Positions 5,353 to 12,485 of a stretch of 15,906 bases of DNA are shown one piece after another. Source of the stretch: CAZXVW01 sp964644025 (GTDB taxonomy: Bacteria; Acidobacteriota; Terriglobia; Bryobacterales; Bryobacteraceae); contig CAZXVW010000100.1 of assembly GCA_964644025.1 (NCBI GenBank), positions 1 to 15,906 of the forward strand. Reading direction: 5' to 3'. Below the pieces are notes generated by a model. It saw only the letters and a list, made by a program, of their open reading frames with translations, was not told the origin of the DNA and did not search any database. Position numbers and translations under genes: made by a program. How positions within the stretch are numbered: position 1 is the stretch's first letter; each line of letters opens with the position of its first letter.

Positions 5353-7767
5353 CTATCGATTGACCGCGAGGACGCTGTCGCCTGGATTGAAGACTACCCG
5401 CACCGGCCGCTCGCGAAACGTGTAATCGAAGCTGGCTGGCTCGTCACTAGTGCGCAGCCACCGGACGATCGAGCGGCCCCGGGGGAGCTGGAACTCCACG
5501 GGCACGAAAGTGGTGAAATAAGCCGGGACATCGGATTGTCTCACTGTTCCGGTGACCCGAACCCGGGGAGGGCCGCCGCGCATTCGATGAGAGAACCGCA
5601 GCGTCGGAATGCCGGTGTCGTAAACCCACTGGTCGAAGAAATTCTCCAGCCGACGGTCCGGAAAACCGGCTGGAACGTAGTTTGCCGCGTGCTTCCGAAA
5701 CTGCTCCGTGGTCAGTGACTTGTACCGGTAAAGGCGGCACAGATCGCCGAGCATCTTCAGGAACTCCTCGTCGCCCAGGCGGCGCCGCAACATATGGATG
5801 ATCCAGGAGCCCTTCTCGTAAGTAATGGTCCGCCAGGCGCGCGCCTGCGACGAGTTCAGCCGGGTGCCCCACACGATCGGTCCGGCGGAGTCCACACTCT
5901 TCCCGCTCGGATCTTTGGCCAGCAAATCCCGGCGGTATTTGTCGAGAACCATCTTGAGGGCCGCGGCGCCCTTCCGCTTCTCCAGTAAAAGCAACGCTGA
6001 GTAGTTGGCCAGCGCCTCCATCAACCAGGCATTCTGGTAGCCCTGGGCCGTGACCGTGTTCCCCCACCATTGGTGGGCGGTTTCATGAGCGTGCAGGATC
6101 TCCGAGAAAAAATACTCGTTGTACCGGTCACGGGCACCGGTGGGACGATCCTCAGGGGACAGGTAGGCCATCGTAGAAATGTAAAGCAGCCCGGGAAAAC
6201 CCTGGCCGAATGTCCCCGGGATAGGGGAAACCATCAGGGTCCTGGCCAACGGCGGTCCGAAGCGTTCCCGCATGAACTGGAAAGCATCGGCCACCTCTTC
6301 GGCGAGTGGCTCGAGGCGCGCGGTCGGATCCGGCTTGGCCACCGGCGTGGGAATCAGGATGAGTTCGTTGGCCTGCTGCCGGCGCCTGCGCGGCCATGGC
6401 GCCGTCGGTCGGGGAACGATCATCACCCTCTGCGCCGGCTCCAAGGCTGTTTCCACCTCCCGGTTCGCGTACACTTCGACCTGGAAGCCAGGCCGCGAGA
6501 CGGTCACGCGTTCATACCGGCCCAGGTTGAAACCTGCCAGCCGGATCGGGTCGTCAGTCCGGCGGCGAGTGATGTGCCATTCTCCTTCAGTTCGGTCTTC
6601 CACCATCTTCCCGGTGAACACCAGGTTGAGACCTTCCGGATAGCGGAAGGTTATATCGAAATTGGAGAAGGCGAGGTCGTGGAAGGGGTACCAGGAGGCC
6701 CGTGACCCGACATAGTAGACCCCGTTTCCAGCTTCCCTGACTACTCTGCCGTGGTGTCGGAACTCGATCACGTACTCGCCGGGAGCCAGCGGGTGAGGAG
6801 CAACGGTCAGGAAGAGCCCGCCCCTGCCCCGGAACAAGTCCGCCCGCAACGACTCCCTTTGCCAGATCGCACAAGCTTCGCCGCCGATCGAGGCTTCGCT
6901 CACCTGCATGTTCGGCGAGATGTCGAAATAGAAAACCCGCTGCGGACGTTCCCGCACGGTCAGCGTTGCCTTGGTGGTGGCTTGGAGTTCGAGGTCCGGA
7001 CTCAGGGTGGCCTCGATCCGGTAGTCGCTCAGCAGCGGCTCCGAGCCGGCGGGCTTGCGCATCCCGCTCCGGTAGGAGCGCGAGGGAAAGCTGGTCCAAA
7101 CATCAAAGACGGGGCGATTGTTCCGGAAGCGGACTTGCCCGACCTGAACCTGTTCGTTCGCGGTCGGATCGTAGACTACGTCGAAGCTGCCGAGCCGGTT
7201 GCCTTGCACCGCCGCGTAGAAAAAACCCGAGGAGGCCGGCCGCCCGGAAAGAACGTCGTACACGATCCTCGTGCCGAAGCTCCAGGTCAGGTTATCCACC
7301 ACCGAATTCCACCTCTGTTCCAGCAACAATCCCCTCTCGGGAGCTCCCCGAAGCCTCGGCTGGGCGCGCAGCTTGCGGGTCAGGGTCTCCGCGGTATCGT
7401 CGGTGAACACCATCAGGGCAAACCGGAAGTGCTCGTTGAGGTTGGGCGACTCGGTGAAGGTAGCCAGCGAAAGCCGCTCGCTCCGCGTGGGAGGCATCAA
7501 CAACAGTTCACCGTCGCCGCCCTCGACTCCCTCGGCCGAGAACACGGCCGAGAACCTCCGCCCCTCGATGGCCTTGCCGAGGATCAGGTAGCCCTCGGTC
7601 AGGTAAATGCGGATGTCCTCTTTGGAAAAGCTGAGTTCACGCACGTGATAGCATGCCTCGGCGTCCAGGCCCGCCCGCCGGATCTTGGCCGCGAGATCAG
7701 CAGCCGGGTTCTCCGCCCCGGCGAGGGTGGGCGCCAGCAGCGCCAGCATCCACAAAAGCCCTCTCAC
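5353..7767 (-). CDS. Exported M1-family zinc metallopeptidase
   Basis: Gluzincin peptidase of the M1 (aminopeptidase N) family. With the GTG at 7767 it has 804 residues; VRGLLWMLALLAPTLAGA forms a short signal peptide, so it acts in the periplasm or outside. The zinc site is HETAH (561-565) plus E584 in WLMEALANY, exactly HExxH-x18-E. The substrate-N-terminus motif GxMEN is not recognisable: the equivalent stretch before the zinc site reads GQGFPGLLYIS. The first 250 residues look like an extra N-terminal domain typical of long bacterial members. The frame stays open to ATGs at 7833/7830, but those sit at the foot of a 9-bp hairpin and would put 22 charged residues before the signal peptide, so I prefer 7767; ATG 7749 is another option. 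TACACT lies 6 nt before the GTG. Substrate unknown. Confidence 0.92.
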   Translation of the reverse strand: MRGLLWMLALLAPTLAGAENPAADLAAKIRRAGLDAEACYHVRELSFSKEDIRIYLTEGYLILGKAIEGRRFSAVFSAEGVEGGDGELLLMPPTRSERLSLATFTESPNLNEHFRFALMVFTDDTAETLTRKLRAQPRLRGAPERGLLLEQRWNSVVDNLTWSFGTRIVYDVLSGRPASSGFFYAAVQGNRLGSFDVVYDPTANEQVQVGQVRFRNNRPVFDVWTSFPSRSYRSGMRKPAGSEPLLSDYRIEATLSPDLELQATTKATLTVRERPQRVFYFDISPNMQVSEASIGGEACAIWQRESLRADLFRGRGGLFLTVAPHPLAPGEYVIEFRHHGRVVREAGNGVYYVGSRASWYPFHDLAFSNFDITFRYPEGLNLVFTGKMVEDRTEGEWHITRRRTDDPIRLAGFNLGRYERVTVSRPGFQVEVYANREVETALEPAQRVMIVPRPTAPWPRRRRQQANELILIPTPVAKPDPTARLEPLAEEVADAFQFMRERFGPPLARTLMVSPIPGTFGQGFPGLLYISTMAYLSPEDRPTGARDRYNEYFFSEILHAHETAHQWWGNTVTAQGYQNAWLMEALANYSALLLLEKRKGAAALKMVLDKYRRDLLAKDPSGKSVDSAGPIVWGTRLNSSQARAWRTITYEKGSWIIHMLRRRLGDEEFLKMLGDLCRLYRYKSLTTEQFRKHAANYVPAGFPDRRLENFFDQWVYDTGIPTLRFSHRMRGGPPRVRVTGTVRQSDVPAYFTTFVPVEFQLPRGRSIVRWLRTSDEPASFDYTFRERPVRVVFNPGDSVLAVNR

Positions 7768-7773
7768 ACTTCC

Positions 7774-7779
7774 AGTGTA
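7774..7779 (-). promoter_or_regulatory. -10-like TACACT before the M1 peptidase GTG
   Basis: Minus-strand TACACT ends 6 nt before the proposed GTG start at 7767, which would give a leaderless transcript. There is no usable Shine-Dalgarno (a GGAAG is only 1 nt from the GTG). No clear -35. Confidence 0.3.
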
Positions 7780-7833
7780 CCCGCACCGACGGCTCTCGGA
7801 GTGATTTCGGCGCGCGAGGTGGACCAACATCAT

Positions 7834-7857
7834 CCGCGCCGCCGGCCAGCGGCGCGG
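7834..7857 (-). terminator. Perfect 9-bp GC hairpin abutting the cpsB-like stop
   Basis: CCGCGCCGC (7834-7842) and GCGGCGCGG (7849-7857) are perfect inverted repeats around the loop CGGCCA. The stem begins directly after the TAA (7858-7860) of the phosphatase gene. There is no U-run after it, so it may be a weak or factor-assisted terminator, or a 3'-end stabiliser. It separates the phosphatase and peptidase transcripts. Confidence 0.5.
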
Positions 7858-8622
7858 TTACCTCCACAAGCGGTACCATTTCCGGGGCTTGACGGGCTCC
7901 GGCATGGCTTCCAATTCGATGGGGTCACCGGACAACGTGCGGCGGGGGTTCTCCACGAAGAGGTACTCGGCCCATTGGCCGCCGAATTTCCTCGATACGT
8001 AAGCATAGGCCCCTCGCATATCCGGCGTCCGGTCCTCGGGATCATGGGCGTCGCTGGCGATGAAGTGGACCAGTCCCGCCTGCAACAGCAGGTCACTGAA
8101 CCGCTTCGCCCGGCGGCCGAACCTGCCCAGCAGCGAGGCAGCGGTCACCTGGAGCAGGCACCCTCTCTCAACCCAGCTCCGAAGTTGTTCACCCCGCTGC
8201 TGAAGGAGCCAATTTCTTTCCGGGTGGGTAATGACGGGGACCATTCCCGCCTCCAGCAGGCGGTCAAAGACTTCGCCGATGTTTTGGAGAATCAGCAAGT
8301 CCGAGAACTCCACCAGCAGGTAACAGCCATGGTTGATGGTGTATTTCGACGGGTGGGCAATGGCGTCCTGAACGTTGTCGTAGGCGAGGTGAAAATCGCA
8401 GCCCCGGTGAATGCGGGGCGCCGGCCCGGCGGCCTGAGCGAGCCGCTCGATCTCCTCGGAGATCCGATCGGGATCGAACTGATATTCCGGGTTGGCGTGG
8501 GGAGTGGCGACGATGTCGGTAGTCCCGGCCGCCTGGGCCAGGCGGAGCATGGCTACACTCTCGTCCAGCGTCCGCGGTCCGTCATCCAGACCTGGAAGTA
8601 TATGGCTATGAATGTCGACCAT
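7858..8622 (-). CDS. CpsB/YwqE-type PHP-domain tyrosine-protein phosphatase
   Basis: 254-aa metal-dependent phosphatase of the PHP superfamily, like CpsB, CapC and YwqE, which remove phosphate from the tyrosine-rich tails of bacterial tyrosine kinases that control capsule and exopolysaccharide assembly; cytoplasmic. Metal-site motifs are in family order: DIHSHILPGLDDG (H5, H7, D14), TPH (H42), LVEF (E105), THPER (H133) and SDAH (D191, H193). The ATG at 8622 gives the usual M-x-DIHSH start; a GTG at 8634 would add four residues. Neither has a good ribosome site. No BY-kinase, Wza or Wzx/Wzy gene is in the window, so its partner must be encoded elsewhere. A histidinol-phosphatase-like role is less likely given the LPGLDDG signature. 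Confidence 0.9.
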   Translation of the reverse strand: MVDIHSHILPGLDDGPRTLDESVAMLRLAQAAGTTDIVATPHANPEYQFDPDRISEEIERLAQAAGPAPRIHRGCDFHLAYDNVQDAIAHPSKYTINHGCYLLVEFSDLLILQNIGEVFDRLLEAGMVPVITHPERNWLLQQRGEQLRSWVERGCLLQVTAASLLGRFGRRAKRFSDLLLQAGLVHFIASDAHDPEDRTPDMRGAYAYVSRKFGGQWAEYLFVENPRRTLSGDPIELEAMPEPVKPRKWYRLWR

Positions 8623-8691
8623 GACGACGGACACCCGGCGGCGCAGTGAACGCCCGCGCCGGCCAGCGCAACCGGAACACGCCCGCCCGGC

Positions 8692-9198
8692 TTAAATGAA
8701 CATTTCCTCGTCCGTGGTGGCCTGCGAGACGTCAGGCCGTCCCCCCCGGAGCAGGTGGGCGACCGCGCCCCGGACGCCCGCGACGATTCCGTTGAGCTCG
8801 CGCAATGGTCGAAGAACGCCGTCGTTGAGCATCACCGCCGTCTGGTGGACGCGGGTGATGGTATCGTCCAGTACCAGTTCCACCCGGTCCAGTTGAGCCC
8901 GCGCGCGGTCGGTGGCTTCGGTCAAGAACCCGCTGGTCTTCTCCACCTGGTTCTTGGTGGTGTCCAACACCGCGTTGGCCTTGGCGGTCACCTCGCTGAT
9001 CTGCTTTCTGCTGTCGGCGAGCGTCTTCTCGGCCGAGTCCATCAGCGACTCCGCCCGCGGCGACAAATGTTCCAGTTGTCCCTTTATCGCCCGGGCGGCC
9101 CGCGCCATTACGATGAGCAGCCCGGTTTGGACGAGAAAAGCCAACACCAGGATGCCGATTCCGATCGCAGCGACTAGATAGAATTGTTCAGTCGTCAT
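8692..9198 (-). CDS. DUF948-like membrane-anchored coiled-coil protein
   Basis: 168-aa protein with one N-terminal transmembrane helix (about residues 7-31, VAAIGIGILVLAFLVQTG) and a long alpha-helical body with repeated polar heptads (ESLMDSAEKTLADSRKQI, about 50-70, and further to 135). This matches the general shape of DUF948 and related stress-associated envelope proteins that are often encoded beside YtxH proteins, as here (30 nt downstream of that gene). ATG 9198 was chosen over the upstream TTG at 9207; neither has a Shine-Dalgarno, so coupling to the YtxH gene is likely. Biochemical function is unknown; the family name is from shape and context, not a search. Confidence 0.8.
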   Translation of the reverse strand: MTTEQFYLVAAIGIGILVLAFLVQTGLLIVMARAARAIKGQLEHLSPRAESLMDSAEKTLADSRKQISEVTAKANAVLDTTKNQVEKTSGFLTEATDRARAQLDRVELVLDDTITRVHQTAVMLNDGVLRPLRELNGIVAGVRGAVAHLLRGGRPDVSQATTDEEMFI

Positions 9199-9227
9199 GT
9201 TCGACAAGGGAACGAACTATTGGAATC

Positions 9228-9545
9228 CTATTCGGATTCGCCTTCGGCTTCTTTCTGGCCATCAGGAGCACCGACAACCTCGCGGTAAGCCTGTTTACCA
9301 GCCTCGACCGCCGCCGAGAGCTGATCCTTCTGGCGGGTAACGACCTCCCGGCCGCGCTCCACCAAATCCTCCGCGGACTCGCGCACTTCCTCGGTCCGTT
9401 TCTTGACATACTCCTTGCCCTCATCGGCCTTGCTCCGGATCAGCTTCCGGGTCTCTTCTCCCGACTTCGGCGCAAAAAGAATGCCGATGGCCACTCCAAT
9501 GCCCATTCCCAGGAAGAAGTACGATAATCTGTTGTTGTCCTCCAC
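9228..9545 (-). CDS. YtxH domain-containing protein
   Basis: 105-aa small protein with the YtxH signature: one hydrophobic N-terminal helix rich in small residues (FFLGMGIGVAIGILFAPKSG, about residues 10-29) ending in the diagnostic APKSGEETR, then a basic/acidic amphipathic coiled coil (KSGEETRKLIRSKADEGKE and onward) and a Glu-rich tail. YtxH proteins are general-stress or envelope-linked proteins of unknown mechanism. The start is a GTG at 9545 with a good AAGGAAAG ribosome site. First gene of a two-gene unit with the DUF948-like protein. The same TACACT hexamer as before the M1 gene lies 20 nt upstream. Confidence 0.88.
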   Translation of the reverse strand: MEDNNRLSYFFLGMGIGVAIGILFAPKSGEETRKLIRSKADEGKEYVKKRTEEVRESAEDLVERGREVVTRQKDQLSAAVEAGKQAYREVVGAPDGQKEAEGESE

Positions 9546-9559
9546 GGTCTTTCCTTTCT

Positions 9560-9592
9560 GTTAACAGTGTACTCCAGTACTCTCAGGTTAAC
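9560..9592. promoter_or_regulatory. Divergent intergenic region with paired GTTAAC sites
   Basis: The 94-nt gap between the YtxH gene (minus) and recX (plus) carries two identical palindromes GTTAAC at 9560-9565 and 9587-9592, 27 nt apart start to start, framing a small GTAC-TCCA-GTAC palindrome (9569-9580). On the minus strand TACACT (9566-9571) could be a -10 for the YtxH gene. Possible operator pair; evidence is sequence shape only. Confidence 0.3.
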
Positions 9593-9639
9593 ATTAGAAA
9601 TGTCGGACGACCAGAGCCTGGAACTTTAGGGAAACCCAG

Positions 9640-10191
9640 ATGGCGCGCTTGCCGGCAAAGGGGCAAGGCAACAAGCTTGACGAGAGTGCACTGTGGGAAT
9701 ATGCCCTGCGGAGTCTCGCCGCGCGGGCCCACTCCGTCGCCGAGCTCAGGCGGAAGTTGCGGCGGCGCGCGGTTTCCCACCGCGCGGCCGACAACATCAT
9801 CACGAAGCTGGAGGGCTACGGCTATGTCGACGATCGCCGGTATGCGGAGACTTTCGCTGCCGCGCGCCTGGACAACCAGGGATTCGGCAAGATTCGTATC
9901 CTTCGGGATCTCAGGAAAAAGGGCGTGCCGCGCGCGGTAGCCGAACAGGCCGTGAGCCGGGTCTTTGAAGACATCGATGAGGCCGAACTCGCCGACGCCT
10001 TTCTGAAGCGCAAGTACCGTAAGGTCTCCCTGGCCGCCCTCTTGACCGAGCCCCGGAACCTGGCTTCCGCCTACCGCCGGCTCCGGTACGCGGGCTTCGC
10101 TCCCGGCATTGCCATCGAAGCGCTCAAACGTTATTCCGGCAGAGCCGAAGAGCTCGAAGGGCTGGAAGAGGAGCCCGGCGGAAAGCCTTGA
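9640..10191 (+). CDS. recX: RecX-family regulator of RecA
   Basis: 183-aa protein of the RecX family, which binds RecA filaments and limits recombinase and SOS activity. Three-helix-repeat features are visible: the N-terminal region ALWEYALRSLAARAHSVAELRRKL (about 17-40) and the signature LEGYGYVDDRRYAETF (57-72), followed by RILRDLRKKGV (86-96) and a third repeat. An AGGGA ribosome site is 7 nt before the ATG. No recA is adjacent. Length is within the family's normal range. The C-terminal end is a Glu-rich tail (EELEGLEEEPGG). The fusion LptC/OstA gene starts 56 nt after the stop, in the same direction, but has its own -10-like element. Confidence 0.93.
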   Translation: MARLPAKGQGNKLDESALWEYALRSLAARAHSVAELRRKLRRRAVSHRAADNIITKLEGYGYVDDRRYAETFAAARLDNQGFGKIRILRDLRKKGVPRAVAEQAVSRVFEDIDEAELADAFLKRKYRKVSLAALLTEPRNLASAYRRLRYAGFAPGIAIEALKRYSGRAEELEGLEEEPGGKP

Positions 10192-10232
10192 GGTTGCGTC
10201 CGTGCGGGCCGGGTGCCGTGGTTGTGCTCTGC

Positions 10233-10238
10233 TATGCT
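10233..10238 (+). promoter_or_regulatory. -10-like TATGCT before the LptC/OstA gene
   Basis: TATGCT lies 9 nt before the ATG at 10248, the same spacing as in thyX and the glycosyltransferase. A weak AAGG (10240-10243) is also present, so both leaderless and led translation are possible. Confidence 0.25.
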
Positions 10239-10247
10239 GAAGGCAAG

Positions 10248-12479
10248 ATGCGGGGCACCCGTCGAGTTGTTCTCCTTGCCATCGCCGTGATCCTGGCTTC
10301 GGTGGGGGCGTCCTACTATATGCAGAGGGCCAAACAGGCCCGCGAAGCACCCCCGCCGCCCGTCGAACTCCCCCCAAACACGGACGCGGCCAGCACAAAC
10401 TGGGTCCATACCGAGTACCGGGCGGGTGAGCCCAAGGTCGAAATCCGGGCGGCCAGAATGCGGCAGGTACGTAAGCCCTCGCAATTCGAACTGGAAGGGG
10501 TGGAACTGCGTATCTTCAACGCGGCGGCCAGGCAGTACGACCGCGTCCGGTGCGCGCGGGCCCGGTTTGACCTGGACAACGCCATGCTGTACTCGGAGGG
10601 CGAAGTGGAGATCACGCTGGCCGTGCCCGAGCAGGGACCGCCCGGAGAGCGTCTGATGGTGATCCGCTCTTCCGGAGTGCGTTTCGACACGACGACCGGC
10701 GAGGCCACCACGGACCAGCCAGCCAGTTTCACCTTCGACCGCGCCGAGGGCCGTTGTGTCGGCGCCACCTACCACCCTGGCTGGCGGGATTTGCGAATGC
10801 GAAGCGATGTCCTGCTCCGGTGGCATCCGAACGAGCCAGGCGGGCAGACGATGCAGGTTGAGGCCGGGCGGCTTGTCTACAAGGAAGACCAGTCGCGGGT
10901 GTACCTGTCACCGTGGTCGCGGTTCACCCGGGGCCCACTGACGCTGGAAGCAGGCGACAGCGTGATCACGCTCGAGGATGGCGCCCTCCGGGCGGTGGAC
11001 GCCGATGATGCGCGGGGCCACACCACCTACCGGAAGCAACGGATCGATTACGCTGCAGGGCACCTGGTGCTCCACTTCACGGCGGCCGGAGCGCTCGAGA
11101 GAATCGTGGGCGAGCGGGACGCCAAAGCGGTTGCAACCAGCCCCAGCGGCGTGACTACAGTGACCGGGGATCGATTGTTTCTCAATTTCAAACCCGCGGG
11201 GGCCGATAGTGTGCTCGACAACGCCCTCACCATGGGCGAAGGCACGTTGAGATCGCAACCTCGTCCCCGGCCTGATGGGTTGGCGCCGCCCACCCGGATT
11301 CTCCGCAGCGAAGTGATCAAGGCGGTTATGCGCGCCGGCGGCGAGGAGATCGAAAGAATCGAAGTCGAGGCTCCCGGGACCGCCGAATTCCTGCCGGGCG
11401 ATTCCGATCAAAAGCGCCGCCAGCTTCAGGGCCAGCGGATGTCGTTTCAGTACGGACCGCGAAATCAGCTCCTTTCCGTCCGGGCGATCCAGGCCGTCAC
11501 CCGTACCGAGAGCAGCCCCGCTGCTGGCCGCAAGCCCCTCCCGCCGACGTTGACCTGGAGTGACGACCTGCTCGCCCGTTTCGATCCGGCCACTGGTGAG
11601 ATGACACGCCTGGAACAATGGGGCAATTTCCGCTACCAGCAAGGCAGTCGCCGCGCCACTAGCGAGAAGGCCATGATGGACGCGGCCAGGAATCTCATCG
11701 TCCTGGAGGGCAAGGCCCGCCTGGCTGACGATACCGGCTCCACCGCGGCGGATCAGATCATTCTCAACCAGGCTGAGGAGATCTTCACCGCAACCGGACA
11801 CGTGGCCTCCAGCCGGCTTCCCGAATCAGGCGGCTCGGCGGGCGGCATGATTTCCCAGGAACAGTCCCTTGACGCGACGGCGGAACGAATGACGGCGACC
11901 GCAGACGGATCCTACGTCGTTTATGAAGGAAAGGCCGTGGTCTGGCAAGGAGCCAACCGTCTTTGCGCCGACCGGGTTGAGATTGATCGCGAGCACAGGA
12001 CGCTGGTGGCGAAGGGCCACGTCTCAAGCCAGTTCCTCGACCAGGGGAGCGATGATGGGAAAGGCGGCCGGTATACGGAGGTCCAGGCGGACCGGATGAC
12101 TTATATCGACGAACATCGCGTCGCTCATTACACCGGCGGCGTTCATCTGAAGCGCGCCGGCCTGGAGATGACCAGCAGCGAGATGCGGGTCTTCTTCAAG
12201 AGCGATGGCAAGGCCGGTCCGAATCTGGACCACACCCTGGCCGATGGCGCGGTCAAGATTGTTCTGACAAGCTCCGGCCGGACGCGGACAGCGTTTGCCG
12301 GGCACGCCGAGTATTACGCCGCTGAAGAAAAGGTAATTCTGCGGGGCGGCCGGCCTCGGATAATCGACAGCCTCCGGGGCACGACCCAGGGCAATGAATT
12401 GACCTACTACGCCGCTAATGATAGGCTGCTGGTGGACGGGGCCGAATCACGCCCCGCCGTAAGCCGGCTCCGCCGTTGA
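10248..12479 (+). CDS. LptC-LptA(OstA)-like fusion, periplasmic LPS-transport bridge
   Basis: 743-aa protein anchored by one N-terminal transmembrane helix (residues 6-24, RVVLLAIAVILASVGASYY), then a Pro-rich linker (34-43) and a long all-beta periplasmic region. Residues 50-190 match the LptC pattern (KVEIRAARM, VELRIF, ARFDLDNAMLYSEGEVEI, SSGVRFDTTTGEATTDQ). Residues 435-731 contain at least three OstA/LptA-like repeats of the form strand + A-x-x ... G-x-V, e.g. YEGKAVVWQ (559-567), VAKGHVSS (587-594), HYTGGVHLK (627-635), ATGHVASS (515-522). E. coli LptC and LptA together have about 376 residues, so this is twice that. It is followed 6 nt later by lptB, so it likely links the inner-membrane LPS extractor to the outer membrane. 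The ATG 10248 is preferred over an upstream TTG at 10188 because the transmembrane helix follows directly. Confidence 0.85.
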   Translation: MRGTRRVVLLAIAVILASVGASYYMQRAKQAREAPPPPVELPPNTDAASTNWVHTEYRAGEPKVEIRAARMRQVRKPSQFELEGVELRIFNAAARQYDRVRCARARFDLDNAMLYSEGEVEITLAVPEQGPPGERLMVIRSSGVRFDTTTGEATTDQPASFTFDRAEGRCVGATYHPGWRDLRMRSDVLLRWHPNEPGGQTMQVEAGRLVYKEDQSRVYLSPWSRFTRGPLTLEAGDSVITLEDGALRAVDADDARGHTTYRKQRIDYAAGHLVLHFTAAGALERIVGERDAKAVATSPSGVTTVTGDRLFLNFKPAGADSVLDNALTMGEGTLRSQPRPRPDGLAPPTRILRSEVIKAVMRAGGEEIERIEVEAPGTAEFLPGDSDQKRRQLQGQRMSFQYGPRNQLLSVRAIQAVTRTESSPAAGRKPLPPTLTWSDDLLARFDPATGEMTRLEQWGNFRYQQGSRRATSEKAMMDAARNLIVLEGKARLADDTGSTAADQIILNQAEEIFTATGHVASSRLPESGGSAGGMISQEQSLDATAERMTATADGSYVVYEGKAVVWQGANRLCADRVEIDREHRTLVAKGHVSSQFLDQGSDDGKGGRYTEVQADRMTYIDEHRVAHYTGGVHLKRAGLEMTSSEMRVFFKSDGKAGPNLDHTLADGAVKIVLTSSGRTRTAFAGHAEYYAAEEKVILRGGRPRIIDSLRGTTQGNELTYYAANDRLLVDGAESRPAVSRLRR

Positions 12480-12485
12480 CAATTC

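Noticed and set aside
6751..8649. 632-codon open frame on the plus strand
   Set aside because: It is antisense to the M1 peptidase and the phosphatase, both with full catalytic motifs; its translation is low-complexity Arg/Pro/Gly with no domain.
10188..10247. TTG at 10188 as start of the LptC/OstA fusion, overlapping the recX stop
   Set aside because: It would put 20 atypical residues ahead of a perfect N-terminal anchor; ATG 10248 has a better context.
10908..11801. 297-codon minus-strand frame
   Set aside because: Antisense of the LptC/OstA fusion; no recognisable domain or ribosome site.
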